Origin: Archilochus colubris
Taxonomy: Eukaryota > Chordata > Aves > Apodiformes > Trochilidae
DNA length: 64,000 nt
Assembly (NCBI GenBank): GCA_023079485.1
Contig: CM041092.1
Location: 6,324,627 to 6,388,626 of the forward strand
Direction of reading: 5' to 3'
Positions 14,513-27,800 of the stretch are shown piece after piece (position 1 is the first letter of the stretch; each line of letters starts with the position of its first letter). A model generated the notes under the pieces. That model was not told the origin of the DNA. It saw only the letters and a list, made by a program, of their open reading frames with translations, and did no database searches. Both the position numbers and the translations under genes were made by a program.

Positions 14513-15210
14513 TACTAAATACCTCAAGACCCCAAAACACAACGTGAGCAGCAAAGCAAGCAATGGGAAATCTACTCTCTGTAAGAGCAAGGTGCATGAC
14601 ATGAGGAGAAACCCCACAGAACCTCTCAGGGGCACAGTGCCCAGATAAACAGCCCCATCCCAGCTCCAGGGAACCTGCTCACCATTCACTTGTTCTTAAT
14701 TCTTTCTGCTTTTGTACATGCACTTTTCTAAGTGTAGCCACATCCAAGCCTACAACTTAACATCTCTTCAAACAAACCTCCCAGAAGCTACTTAATGTGT
14801 TTCCATTTCAATACACAGAAGTGTCTGTGAATTCATTATTAAAAATTGTTTACAACTGTTTTATTAATTCCAGAACAAATTAACAGATATCTATTCCTGC
14901 AAACTTCTAAACTTTTATTTTCTTCATTAAAGACAGACACAATTTAAGCAAGTCACTATGCACACCCAGTCTAATTTCCTGCATTAAAAACTCCTGAAAA
15001 CATCTAGGAATGATACATTCTGTAGCTAGGTTGTAACTTCTACTTAAGCAATGATACATACTTGGATTTGATCGGTTTGAAAGTGTCAAGTTCTATATTT
15101 AAATAAGTTCCTCTTGTACTTAAGCATTATTTAAAGCTATACATTGAAACTTAAAGTACTAACAAAAAAGAAAATGCAAGCAGTTAATCTATCCCTCCTC
15201 TCCTTCCATT

Positions 15211-15860
15211 CATAGAATCATAGAATAGGCTGGGTTGGAAGGGACCTCAGAGATCATCGAGTCCAACCCTTGATCAACTACCGCCACAGTCACTAGACTA
15301 TGGCACTGAGTGCCATATCGAGTCGCTTTTTAAATGTCTCCAGGGACAAAGAGTCCACCACCTCCCCAGGCAGCCCGTTCCAATGTCTGATCACCCTTTC
15401 CGTGAAAAAATTCTTTCTAATATCCAATCTGAACTTCCCCCGGCACAATTTAAGACCATGCCCTCTTGTCTTACTGAGAGTTGCCTGGGAAAAGAGACCA
15501 ACCCCCGCCTGGCTCCATCCTCCTTTCAGGTAGTTGTAGAGAGCAATGAGGTCTCCCCTGAGCCTCCTCTTCTCCAGGCTGAACAGCCCCAGCTCCCTCA
15601 GCCTCTCCTCATAGGATCTGTGTTCGAGTCCCTTCACCAGCTTGGTTGCCCTCCTTTGGACCTGTTCGAGGACCTCAATATCCTTCTTGAACTGAGGGGC
15701 CCAGAACTGAACACAGTACTCAAGGTGTGGCCTTACCAGGGCTGAGTATAGGGGCAGAATCACCTCCTTGGACCTGCTGGTGACGCTGTTTCTGATACAT
15801 GCCAGGATGCCATTGGCCTTCTTGGCCACCTGGGCACACTGCTGGCTCATGTTCAGTTCA
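15211..15860 (-). mobile_element. CR1 LINE retrotransposon, 5'-truncated
   Basis: A CR1 copy read on the minus strand. Its 3' end at 15211 shows the diagnostic octamer repeat (CATAGAATCATAGAAT on the plus strand), followed by the conserved 3' UTR words TTGGAAGGGACCT and GTCCAACCC. The body encodes the C-terminal part of ORF2. The element stops near 15860, so it is a typical 5'-truncated copy of about 650 bp out of a full length of roughly 4.5 kb. Beyond the break lies A-rich sequence. I could not define a target-site duplication; CR1 often leaves none. The open frame is uninterrupted, so this is the youngest-looking CR1 in the window. Confidence 0.97.
15293..15855 (-). pseudogene. CR1 ORF2 C-terminal fragment
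   Basis: About 187 codons in one open frame ending at the stop at 15293. The translation matches the end of the CR1 ORF2 polyprotein, downstream of the reverse transcriptase catalytic core. Recognisable segments include [73 protein letters not shown] and [10 protein letters not shown]. The endonuclease and the polymerase aspartates are missing because of the 5' truncation, so the fragment cannot mobilise itself. Codons upstream of about 15860 in the same frame belong to unrelated A/T-rich flanking DNA, so the apparent start at 16003 is accidental. There is no stop or frameshift inside the CR1 part. Confidence 0.95.
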
Positions 15861-18800
15861 TGTTCATTCCAATGCAGCAGTACAAGTTTGACCACCAAAA
15901 AAAAAATCACTGTGAAAAAAAAATAAAATAAAAAAATCACAGTAGCCTTTTTAGCAATAATCTCAAATGGGAACAGTGATTTCAGGTGCCCCTCACAGGA
16001 CACAGTAAATGGGCTGGGATTGCAGAAAGCGGGTGATGACGATCTCCAGCAGCAGCTGCTTCTACAGGCATCTCAGAGAAATGAAAAAGAAATGTATCCA
16101 AAATTATTCACATTATAGACACTACTGCAAGTTCTCTTCTGATTGCCTTAGGGAGGTTAAAACAGCAGCCTGTGAAAAATAAGCGTCCATCAGGCTCATT
16201 GTGCTTTCCAGACACACTAAAAAAAAAAAAATGTTACGCTTCTGTATAATCCTGACATGTCAAGTGTTATTTGGGGAATTAAAAAGACATTGTAAGTATC
16301 TTAATAAAAGCTATTATGTATTGCTATAGGATATGAAAAATACTAAGATAGATTAAAAATGTTAAAATACCCAAGCTACAGAAGCCTAAGCTTCTGTAAA
16401 GTGACTTCTTTCTGAAAGGATCTAGTGGAAAAAAACTGTACTAGTAGAAAGGGGAGGTAGTGTTAACAGAGAGAAAACACACAAAAAATTTTGTCTAGAT
16501 AAACCTGATGTATAAACTTCTTTATCAGTACACTATATATTAATTTTTCATGATTAAAATTTCATTTTCTTTGGAGAAAAAAAAAAGAACATCAGTATGA
16601 ATTAACAGTTCTACCTAAATCTTTCTTTGAAAGACTACACAGAGCACTAGATAAACCCTGCATGAAAGGAAGTTACCCCATTTGATATGAAAGATTACAA
16701 GACTGGCCCTGATTCTGCTATCACTAAGCTCAAATAATATTTGTTAGCAACTTAATCTACTTCAAAAACAAACTCCCTGGTTAAAAAAAATATTTTTGTT
16801 TTATTTCCAGAAGGAAAACTGCATTTCTGGATAAAGCCCAATAATATGTAATGTAGACAGATGAGCAGTCCTAGGCCTAAAATACACTCATTAGTGTACT
16901 TATTAAACATGTTTATTAATAACATTGCACCTACCACAGCCTCTTAGAAATACCACAGCAAAGAAAACATTTATATCTTCAACCAAACCCAAATGAAGGG
17001 GGGGAAAAAATCCAGCAGAAACCCTCTAAATCTATTACTGCAATTTTCTTCTGGTTGTGAAATAATTTAAGAATCTGAGGGAAACTAAAGGAGCAGATGC
17101 ACACACACCAATGGAGACAATAAATTTGTGTTTATCATAAACCCACACGCAGTCACCTTGCAGGAGATGAATTGCAGCCCCTACCACCAAGGTGTCTTTG
17201 CACAGGTAACTCAACTCTGATTCACAGCAGATCCCCCTGCTCACACAGGAATCAAACATCATCTACAAGAAACAAAGGCAGCACATGAAGCATTTTGTCT
17301 TCTCACACACTGCCTTCTAACATCAAGGCACTCAGCTGCTTCACACAACTCCTCATCATTTCAGCATCTTCGAAAGGAGGGTGGCCCTTCATATGGCTTG
17401 AGTTGGGTTTTTTAGGTAAAACATGGGAGTATGAAAACTATCAACATGAAATCTCAACAGTAGCTTTCCATTCTCCTTGCTAAAAAAGTTATGCTCTTGT
17501 TTTAAAAGCAATGAATTCAATTACATTTCTGACAGGGAAAAAAAATGCTTTTTTTTTTTGTTTGTTTCCTTTACTTAAGATGCCCCGGGGAGGCACCGAG
17601 CCTGGGTTTGTATGAATGCTCCCTACAAGCCCACTCCTCCTCCCTTCAGTTTCCTACACACCCTCATCATCTCACCACCACCTCCAATCCCTTCCAATGC
17701 CCTCCAACCTCCGTGCTCTTCCACAGCTCCTGCAGCACCTCCAGTTTCACCCGACCACCAGCTCAGCAAGAGGAGCATCTCCTGCAGCTGGGACCACACC
17801 ATCCCCATGGATCCTGGCAACAGGAGATGCTCAGCCACCTGCCCCCTTTAGGCAGCCACCAGCTCTCATTACATACATGGAAATAAAATTGCCTTTGAGA
17901 CACCCACACCTCTGAAATTTGGTTTAGACTGTACAGCAGTTGGGATGGGGGCACTCAAGCCCGGCTAAGAATAAAGTTAGCAATACATCATACACAAGTT
18001 CATAATCTATTGTATAATTTGACAGCACACTATGTATTATTTTATAGGCCATTTATTGTCTGGTATTGGCATGGTACAAGGTCTCCAAGCAAAAATAAAC
18101 ATCCTTTCTGTAAGAGAAAAAACAAACAAAAAACCTCCATAAATATTCCTCTTGCAGTCCAACACTACTTTGTTTCTTTTCCTTTAGGACCAGATCTATA
18201 CATCATGCTATTGTATCAGAATCTCCTTCATCTCAGACAAAGTTTTCTGCCTTTCATGGAGGCAAAATAAAATCTGCAAACATCCTCTTGAATTCATCCT
18301 AAGGGGCTCAGAGACCAAACAGAAAACTAAAAGCATCACAACACATTGCTTTAAACAGTACAACTGGGGAGGGGGAGAGTTGCCAGATGTTTTTTTTTTA
18401 ACATAAAAACAGCCAGTGCCAAAGGGAAACACAGGGAATGCAATGGGAACTCCTGTGCACCAAGCCCCCCAGCAAGGACCAAGGCTTTGGTGCCCCATGG
18501 ATGGGTTGAAGTTCCCTGAAATTCTTCATCTGCTGCTCCAGGTGAGGTCTAACAGAGGAACCATCAAATAAACTGAGAGCTGCAGGGAGGCAGCAGCAAA
18601 ACTCCCATCCTTAAGGGATGGCACAGTGAAGCTGCTCTGGAGACACCTCACAAACACCAATCCTGCTGCTGCTGGGGACCAGGAGCTCCGTTTCTGCAAG
18701 ACCCCCACAAATTCTCTTATCCCCAGGCCCATGTTATGACCTGCCCTGCAGCAGCTCTCCTGGGTGGCTTTGCAAAATCTCTTTTCCTCTCTCTTCACAG

Positions 18801-21800
18801 CAGTTAAACAGCACAGAGAAAATTGAATCATAAGGGTAGACAAGTAATACATCACAGATTGTACTGCTAGGAAATCTTCCTGTCTTTTGAAAGAAACTCA
18901 CTGCTGCAGCCTTAATTTGTGGGAATTGAAAGCCTCATAACAATTTATGTTGGATTAAGGTTCCTGCCCAGTTAAATGCCAGGGCTGACAGTCCTAGATG
19001 AGATCCCATCTTATGAACAACCTTCAGCCACATGCTTACAGGCAACATGCCAGAGCACACTGCACTATACCTGCCTTCCCTTGCTGCAGATGATCTTCCT
19101 CTGGGGATGCAAAATCTCAGCTACATCAGCTGAGAATGGCACTAAACCTTCCAAGTGCCTCCAGCAGCTGATGGCCACCTCCACTCCTCTAAAAGCCTAT
19201 GAATTCCCCAGTTTGGTCAATGGCATGCATAGAAAAAAGTAGGACTTCTTTCCATAGCTTGACATGGATAGCTAAGTTGTTGGGCATCTTCCCACCAGCC
19301 ACCCCAACCAGCTGCTGGAAGGGCACTGGCACACATCATCCTTCAGTCTCACCCATCTCCCCAAGTTGGTAGAATCATTGTCCCAAGTTTTAAGAGCCCA
19401 TAACCATGGTATGAGATGCAATTCTCTGCAAGGAGATGGCCTCCCTGCTCCCCCAGCAATGAGACATCCCTTGTTGCAGGACCAGCCCAGCACCTCTCCA
19501 TCTGTACCTTGGCCAGGGTAAGAGGTCTCAGGATGATGCTCAGAAACCAGAAAAATGCCACAAAGGAAAAATATCAAAATGCACCTGAAATTTTAGTCTG
19601 TCTCAGCTACTGATTCCTTTCAGAGTGTCTCAGAGCTATCAGCTCTGAAGATGAACTTGGCAGTGCTGCTATGTAGCAAGATGAACCTCTCTCAGGGCAC
19701 AGCGCTCCAAGGTCCAACAGGTGTTCCAGCTGAGGTACACGAAAAGTACCCTCAGTCTGTTGCCTCAGGACTGGTTAGCCTGGCTCGGTGTTACTGCTCT
19801 GGAAGCGACCAGCCTCTCTGCTGGTTTGCTCTGGAGTGAGCTGAGCTTGTAAGTTTGAGCCTCACCTTTTACTGGACCCCTAATCCTGCTCATGCGCAGT
19901 GGGGGCCCACCCTAATCAGGCACAGGTGGGCTTAACACAAGCTCATGCCCACTACCTGGTAATTAGTGGCACCTGGTTGCCTCATTTCACTACACTGCTA
20001 CCCCATGGTGTTCCCCTGGCAAACTGACCCCTTCCAAACCCCACCTTGCCACACATCATGTCTGAGCTGGAGACCAGGACCTCAGGCAGTGATGCTCTTG
20101 CCTGAGGACAGAGCTGCTCAGAGCAGCTTTGTCTTTAATCTCTGCTGCCTCTCTCTTCCCAATGAAAGATTCTTCTTGCTCTTACCTGAGCCTGCTGCTG
20201 GGACACCTGCATCCATTAATAATTCATCCTCTTCCCACTTCTCAGAGCTGGATTACACAAATGCAAATGTAATACAAGGAACATCCTTCTCTCATATACT
20301 CTCACAAATGTGTCTCTCTCCTTTCCCTTACAGCCTTCTCAATTTCCCTTCTATTTTTAATTTGCATACTCCTTCCAGCCTCACTGGTTTTAGTCCATTT
20401 ACCAGACTATAAAAGATTTATAAAATTTAACAGCAATCATGTGTCATCTTCAGCATACACACATTTTACTAGACTCATAGCACAATTTGTTTTAGCTACT
20501 CAAAACCAGTGTTTGCTTTATAACAACACAGGTGATTCTCTTGCTATCATCATTTCTGGCAATTTATTTTCCATACTGAGAAAAAGGAACCACAGGATAG
20601 ATCTGTAGCAAGATTTAGAAACTTTCAGTAATTATTCAGTGCTTCACATTCTTGCAGAATCTGATTTATTCTATGTTGAATCTCTGTGATACTTCTCATA
20701 TGTGCTACCTGAGAAGTCCTGATGAGCAGAGTGTCCTTAATCCGTCCTCAGGAGTCATCCCCTTGTCCTCCTTTCCATAACTACACAACACAAAACATCA
20801 GAATGGACATGGCCAACCTAGGAACTAAATTTGCCAATGAAAATCAGTTAAGCCTTTGAGGTGAATCAGGCTGCTCCGGGGATGGATGCAAGTCCACTCC
20901 AAATCTCAGCATCACTGAGAAACTAATTCATTTGTCTAGGTTGTGCTATATCATGCAGACGTAGCATCTTTCATTTCAAGTTATCAGAGTCATGGAGAGC
21001 TTATGAAACATCAAGAGCTATCACCTGGGTTCTTGCAATCCACATGTCTTATCACCTATTACTCCACAGCACGGAGCAGCCACATCCTGTGACCTTCAAG
21101 TGACCTCTTTCTTGTGAGAGGCATATGGCATCATTTTCATAAAGTGGCAGCAACTTGTTGAACCCCAAATCATATTGCTTTCCTTGTTGCTTTTCCCTGT
21201 CTGTCTCGTTACACATCTGTCATCCCCAGTGACTCCAACACTGGTATCAGACAGCATTTTTCAGTCTCCAGTTTTCTCTTGAGCAAAACCCCAGCAGCTG
21301 ACAACCCCTGCTACACCAGCATCTCTCTGCAATTTAACACTGCTAAACAGAATCCCATTCTGAAGCTTTCTCAGTGGCAGTTTAGTTATTTGACACCCTT
21401 TTCATCAGTTGATGGGATTAAAACACATGGCATGTCCAAACTTACAGCTCTCTGCAAAGTCCTTAAGCTCATCTCTAAAACTGCGGCTTACTTCTAGATG
21501 TTACTGTGTTGGAGACACAGCCTACAGATCAGATGCTTTTTGGGTTTTTTTTTTCCAGACAATCCCCTGTTTAGCTGCAGTATAACTGAAGCTGTCTGAG
21601 GAAAATGTGTGGAGTAGTACAAAACAAGTACAAAGCTTTCCCAGCCTTTTCATGACTAGTTTGCTGAAGGGTACCAACATCACCAGTATCATTAACAGGG
21701 CTCTGGGCATTACCTGACCTGTATCTCTCACATCTGCCAAAGCACTGACAGCCCCTGAAGCATCAATGAGCATATGAGGCAGAATCAAATCTTTAAGCCT

Positions 21801-22510
21801 TTTCCTTTCACCATTCTGGGCCCTTTCATGACAATCCTGCCACGTACTATTAATACACTGAAAACAAGAACTTGGTGCCTCTATGCTCCCCTATTTTTGG
21901 CAGAGTTTCTTTCTGAACTATGGCTCTGCCAGTCACCATTCCTTTCCCTATCCTGGCTCATATATAGTCTCTCAAAACTTTCTGAGCTAAAACAAAACAA
22001 AAAGAGAGAACAAAGCCTACATTTAATAGAGACCCAGTCAGCAGCTGCTTGGACAGAGAGCTGGTCTCATGGACAGGAGCAGTTGGCACAGCAGAGCTGG
22101 GGAAGCACCTTTAGATGAGACTCCATCTGTAGCAATGAACTCATTTAGAGCTCTAGAAGAGCCTTTCCTTTTGCAGGAACACAGACAGTCTAAAATAGTA
22201 AATTAACAGTTCCCCAACCCCAGTGTGTTGCAGCATCCCCCAAGTGAACATGAGGATTGTGACCATCAGCAACATCCCCACATTCTCACTGCAGACACTC
22301 TCCTGCTTTATTTGGTAATTAAAGCAGCTCATGAAGAATTGAAGCCCCCCCTTTTTTTATGGGACAAACCCATCAATGCCACCTCAGAGTCACCAGGTTA
22401 TCAACAATGTCCATGTTCTCTTAGATGCTACTGTGCAGTAGGGTCCAGCTGGAGCACCAGCTGACATGCAGCCTGGGGGGGTGACCACCAGTTTTTTTCA
22501 AGAGAACTCA
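15861..22510. other. Non-coding region, no recognisable gene
   Basis: No exon is recognisable. The first 80 bases are A/T-rich sequence abutting the CR1 break. A more GC-rich patch at about 19700-20110 with several CpGs and a CATGCGCAG word stands out from its surroundings, and 20130-20400 is pyrimidine-rich. Open frames here (for example 148 codons at 19966-20412, plus) follow those compositions and resemble no known protein. Confidence 0.55.
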
Positions 22511-22995
22511 GAGAATCACAAAATGGTTTGGGTTGGAAAGGACCTTAAAGATCACCAAGATCCAACCCTCCTGCATGGGCAGGGACACCTCCTACCAGCC
22601 CAGGTTGCACAACAGCCCATGCAACCTGGCCTTGAACACCTCCATGGAGGGGGGGCATCAACAACCACCCTAAGATAACCTATTCCAGTATCTTATTGGA
22701 ATGACGAAGAATTTCTTCCTAATCCCCAACCTTAATCTACCCTCTCTCAGTTTAAAATCCTTACTCCTTGTCCTAGCACTACCTTCTCTGGTAAAAAGCC
22801 CCTCCCCAGCTTTTCTGCAGCCCCTGCATGGACTGGAAGGCTGCTGTAAGGTCTCTCCAGAGCCTTCTCTTCCCCAGGCTGAGCAGACCCAACTCTCTCA
22901 GCCTGTCTTCATAACAGAAGTGCTCCAGAGCCTTCTGATCATCTTTGTGGCCTTTCTCTGGACCCTCTCCAACAAGTCTCTCTCTTTCCTGTGCT
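22511..22995 (-). mobile_element. CR1 LINE, diverged 3' fragment
   Basis: On the plus strand the copy opens with AGAATCACAAAATGG and GGGTTGGAAAGGACCTTAAA, then GATCCAACCC, GGTTGCACAACAGCCCATG, TGGCCTTGAACACCTCCATG and, further on, CCAGGCTGAGCAGACCCAA and TCAGCCTGTCTTCATA. This is the order of a CR1 3' end read backwards: 3' UTR first, then the end of ORF2. Stops and frame breaks occur throughout, so the copy is older than the one at 15.2 kb. The right boundary, near 22995, is approximate. Confidence 0.93.
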
Positions 22996-24657
22996 GTGCT
23001 TTATTCCAGTCTCACAAGACAGACATAACTCACCACTGCTGGCCACCCTACACCACCTCACCTACACCCATCCCTCAGCCCAAGCACACACGGCACCTCC
23101 ACTCCAGGGTGGAGAAAGGCCAGCAGGAAAGCAATGTTTTTCTCCTCTCCCACTCAGCCCACAGCAAAAAACTCCCCCTTCAGCAAAAGTCACTTGTTGC
23201 CACACAGGACTGACAGCAGCAGCCAGACCCCAGGATGCTCAGGTGTGTGTTTCAGTGCACAGACACCACACAGATCCACCCATCTTCTGGCCATGAGCTC
23301 ACATAAAAATTGATCAAACAGAAGTGTAGATCTCTGTGTGCTGCCTATAAAGATAAGCTGAAGGATTTTTAATGACCACTTGTTTAGCAATGGCTATTTA
23401 ACAGTCACCTTTGGACTCCTATTTCCATCCATTATTTACCAGACCCTGAACTGTACTTGCCAATGGTTAAAAAAGGGGAACCACATAATTTAGACTACAT
23501 TACAGCACCATCACAGCAACAGTACAAAGTGGTGCTGTATGCTATGAAGATTTGGTAGAAGAAAACAAATTCAAGTTTAGAAACTATTTAGTAATAAGAC
23601 AGCATTAAAATCTGACTCAAGGAGACTCAATAGAAAGTCACATCTTTCTATTTTTTGCCATCATTCAATGGCCCTCATTTACTATTCCTCAAAATCCCAT
23701 TTATACAGGCTTAAATTCTGTAGCACAGCTTCTTTTTTTCTGTCCTGGCATAGGTATTATGGATTAATTGTTATCACCTACTCTCTTTCTTCCTAGTTTT
23801 GGTTTTTTTTTTTTGTAAAAATATTAGCAAATTTTCTGGGAAAGGAAAAACTGTCAGAACTGGAGTGTAAAGCAACAAATTCCCACCTATTACAATTAAA
23901 CTATGTTTGACCCTCCTGTGATGGGGTTGATGTGTTTAAGATTAATGAGTCAATCATTTCTTGACGAGGTACAAGGCACCCAGTTGTTTCGCTCTTTCAG
24001 TCCTAACCACACCACGCTCCTCCTGCAGCATGTGAAACCCTCAAAATAATTGTGAACGAAAAATCACAGAAATGAAAAGGAAATGGGATAAGTGTGCAGC
24101 CAGAGCAATCCTCCCAAGCCATTGGCCTTAAAGCTTTTCACTTGACAAATTTAAGTTCCCACAAGACTGTGCAATACAGCACAAGGAATTGCTTGCTGTC
24201 CAGCTGACCTCCCACAGGGACCTGGGCTTCCATCTCCTAACACCAGCACATAAGAAGGGACTGACAGTCCTCAGACACCCTGCCAGGGAAGAAAAAACCT
24301 CCATGCATACTCACATTTTAACACAGTGAACTCTCCTGAGTTCTGCAGTCCTCTGTTTTGACAGACTTCACGCAGAGGCAATACAGGATTTCTCTAGTAT
24401 TTAATACAGCCATCAGTATTTTAGAGCAGGTGCTGCCTGACAGAAGTGTTCGGTAAGAAACAAGGTGAGGCACTGGTGATGCTCTGCTCTGCCACCCCTG
24501 ACAAGTGCCTAATGACAGGGGAACACAGCATGTGTGGTCTGCAACAGCTGCACTCAGCAGAAGGAAGGATGCCAAAGGAGTGAGGAAGCCCAGCTACAGG
24601 AATGAACTCCTTCCCTTTGAGTTTGACCACATTTTAAAAAGAATTTCAAAGTAGATA
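22996..24657. other. Non-coding region, no recognisable gene
   Basis: There is nothing I can assign. The segment at about 23900-24130 is free of visible repeats and compositionally even, which is compatible with a conserved non-coding element, but one sequence alone cannot show this. Confidence 0.5.
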
Positions 24658-24855
24658 CAGAATCACAGAATTACCTTGGTCAGAAAAGATCATCAGGTCC
24701 AACCATTAACCTAACACTGACAAGACCTTAACTAAACCATATCCCTAAGTACTATGTCTAAAAGCCTCTTAAATACCTCCAGACAGTGCTGAGTTACTGA
24801 GTGATGAGTGTCTAGGAAACTTTATGTGAAAAATCCCAGTGTCCTGAGTTGGACC
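24658..24855 (-). mobile_element. CR1 LINE, old 3' fragment
   Basis: The plus strand reads CAGAATCACAGAATTACCTT, then CAGAAAAGATCATCAGGTCC, AACCATTAACCTAACACTGA, CTAAACCATATCCCTAAGT and CTCTTAAATACCTCCAGA. These match, in order, the 3' UTR of another CR1 subfamily read backwards. Similarity fades after about 24850. The lineage differs from the copy at 22.5 kb, which has a different 3' UTR. Confidence 0.9.
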
Positions 24856-27800
24856 ATCTAGTTACATCACATCTATGTGCTCCCTGAGAGTTAAGAGACA
24901 GAACATCTGGCCTAAAATGACATTTAAAAGAATGAGAGGATATGGAAGGACAAGTTTTTGATATCTCTACCTCCTAAAGACCCACAGTATAATCTCGCTT
25001 CTAGAGCGGGCCCAAATTCATATTGAAAAAAAAAAAATCTTTTAAGTTCTCAATATATATAATCTTATATAAGCAGGTCTTTAAATCAGCAGCTTTTAAA
25101 ATATGCAGTTGAATACACCAGAGGAAATCAGGAGACATTTTTAACAAAGTTCATTAAAAAACCTTTTAAATATGACCTACATTTGAACTTCCATATCTTA
25201 TGTGGCAAGGATTTGCTTCAATTATTCCCTTAATCCAAATAAAGAAAATGAATAAGGCCTCCAAACCAGGTAATCAGAGAAAATGCCTTAAAACCAAATA
25301 GACCTGAGGTATTTAAACTTCAGGCTTTGGTCTGATTTGAGGAAGCCAGTTTGGGTATTATTTTCTGTTTTAACTGAAAAGACGAAACTGAAAAGCAAGT
25401 CTTGTTTTAGCAGCTCTGGTCACCAGCCCAGGAGCTGGATGTCTCAGCTTCACCAGATCACCACCAGCCCAGGAACAGGACTCAGCAGAGGAGCAGAACC
25501 CTCCAGAGGAATGGGTCACTCCACCTCCCCAAGGCTGGAGCTGCTCAGCCCATGAATGATGCTGCAGAGGTACCACGAGACTCAGAGCAGAGGCAAAGGA
25601 AGGTCCAGCACCAGCTGCTGCTCAGGGGCTCCTCCAGCACACTTTTATTTTTCTGGCAAGAGAAAAGCAGCACAGAGAAAAGTCTCCTCCAAGCCTCTGC
25701 CACACAGAAATGTAATAATAATCATGACAGAGCTGCTCCGAGGGAAAAGAATTCAGAGAAGCTACATGCTGCTCTGGACTCCTGGGCAGGAGAGGGAATG
25801 AAACTCAACTTCAGTGCACCAAACCACCCCTCACAACCCTGAAGAAGAGACCTGTTTTGGGGAGGATTCCCAGCAAATTTGCAATCAAAGTAAATGTCAC
25901 CTGCCCCAACTACAGTAACTGCTGCATTCTGGAAAGGTTTTGCTGCTGTCTACAGCAACAGTAGGACCAGTTCCATGGGATATTCAGTCCTGAGCATGTT
26001 GGCAACCACCAGGTAACATCCCCCAATATAAGTTGCCTTTCCCTTTCCAGAAAGTTCCTTTTAAGAGTTCACAACTTTTTACATCAGCAGTCTTCAAAAA
26101 CACTTTGATTTTTTAACATTAAAAGCCAATCAGAGAGATATTATGAAAGGAAACTATTTAGGTTTTAGTTATGATCAAATTTCCTTGATGGAATGAGATG
26201 GAGTTTTTAACGTGAATTTATCTCTCCTAGCACTGAATTCAGGATTCAGTCAAACAGAAAATAAAATGCAAGTTCCTTATTGCATCCATGGAGCCTTTAG
26301 TTAAAAGAAGCAACCTTAAATATTCAGCAGAACATAAAACCAGCCAAGCTAGACACACACACATCTTGCCAGTGCTTTAGCAAGTGGGAGCTTCCTTCCT
26401 TAAGCACAGTAATGACATACTTGCCAGGTCTGTGTGCCCACCACTAATGAGATGCTTCACCAAGGGTCCAGCCTGTGCCTGCAAACACCACAGCTGCCTG
26501 TGAACCCAGGCTGATGCAGATCCCATCGCCCTACCCAGTGCTGCAAAAATACCTGGCAGGGAAAGGACAAGGAACTAAAAAACTTTCCACAGCCACCTTC
26601 AGCTATCGACAACAAGATAAGAGACTGCATGTTGCAAATTTAATAACCCATTCTGCAAGGGAGATATTTAATCAGCCTGAAAGTGATTGCATTTTGGTGG
26701 GACTGAAGCTTGAGTGTGCACCTTTTGTCAACATTGAAAAACCTTCAGGAAAATTTCCTTCAGTCTTACCTTAGAGAAAGAAAAAAAATAATAAAATAAA
26801 AAAAAAGGTGCATTTATCTGTGCTTTTGGATCAAAGGCAGAGGAGTCAGTCAAAGCAACCAGCAAAACAGAAAACCCAGCTAGTGAAGGCAGGAGGGCAC
26901 AGGGGGCAGGAGCACAGCTCCAGGAGATGCTGTGCGATGCAGGCTCCTGGTCCTGGGCTGGAAGCAGTCACCCAGACAACAGCAACAAATGCAATTAAAT
27001 TTTCTACATCAATGAAAATTGAAGCATATTTGCATCCATTCATACTTGTTATCTGCAAAATCTACTGCTAACGTTTAACTTACTCCCAGTGTTTATGTCA
27101 CTGCTTAATTAGGCCCCAAGGGTGACTTTTAATCTAATTTTCACCAAATAAACCCTAAATCACCAGCACTAGCTCAGATTTACTCCAGTGTAAACAAGGT
27201 GAGAAGCTGCACAAATTGCCTCACACAAACTCATGTCTGTATTTTCCAAAATCTTCCAAAAAATCCTTTTAAAAAAAAATAAAAACCAAACTGAAATGGC
27301 TTTTTCTCCACAGCCTCTTGACTCCCCTTTGCAGTGCAGCCTCTGGCCTGCTGCTTTAACCTAGAAGAACTGCAGGTTCAGGACATTGCTGCTCCACAAT
27401 CACAGAATGACAGAAAAGGAGGTGAAAATCAACCCATGCTGAGGGCCAAACTGCTGCTGCCTGACTGCTCATGGTTTAAGATTGAGTTTAAAGTCTGTGC
27501 AGTTGTTTCCACGCCCAAACCAAGGATATCCCCAGAGCAGCAGCCAGGACACGGCCACCATCCCTGGGAAGGATTCATTCAAGAAATCCGTTCTTGCCTG
27601 ATCTGAGCTCCATTTAGGAATGATTCCCCACTGCAAGAGAGATCAGAGCCCTGGCTTCTCTCTTATCTGCATTTTGCTCAGGGCAGAGAAAAGCTGCCTC
27701 GGGGTCCCACCACCTCCCTTCATCCTTGATGCTCGTCCCCATTTTACCGAGTCCAGCCCCCAGCAACGCTATTGCCAGGAAAGACAAGAGAAAATATTTG

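Larger units (their letters stand above)
9779..15210. other. Non-coding region, no recognisable gene
   Basis: The region contains simple repeats and pyrimidine-rich sequence (about 9780-10250) but no exon or transposon I can recognise. The 111-codon plus frame at 12061-12396 starts with a hydrophobic leader-like segment but matches no family I know and has no visible splice context. I treat it as chance. Confidence 0.55.

Noticed and set aside
14297..14689. Lysine-rich plus frame and phenylalanine-rich minus frames
   Set aside because: They are translations of the A/G polypurine tract. The same applies at 48702-49001.
15293..15745. Plus-strand frames over the CR1 copy
   Set aside because: They are antisense shadows of the CR1 ORF2 frame, which runs on the minus strand.
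22701..23213. 170-codon plus frame
   Set aside because: Most of it is the antisense of the diverged CR1 fragment; the remainder is unrecognisable flanking sequence.
27397..27455. CAATCACAGAATGACAGAAAAGG as a CR1 3' end
   Set aside because: Only the first dozen bases resemble CR1; the following 3' UTR words are missing.
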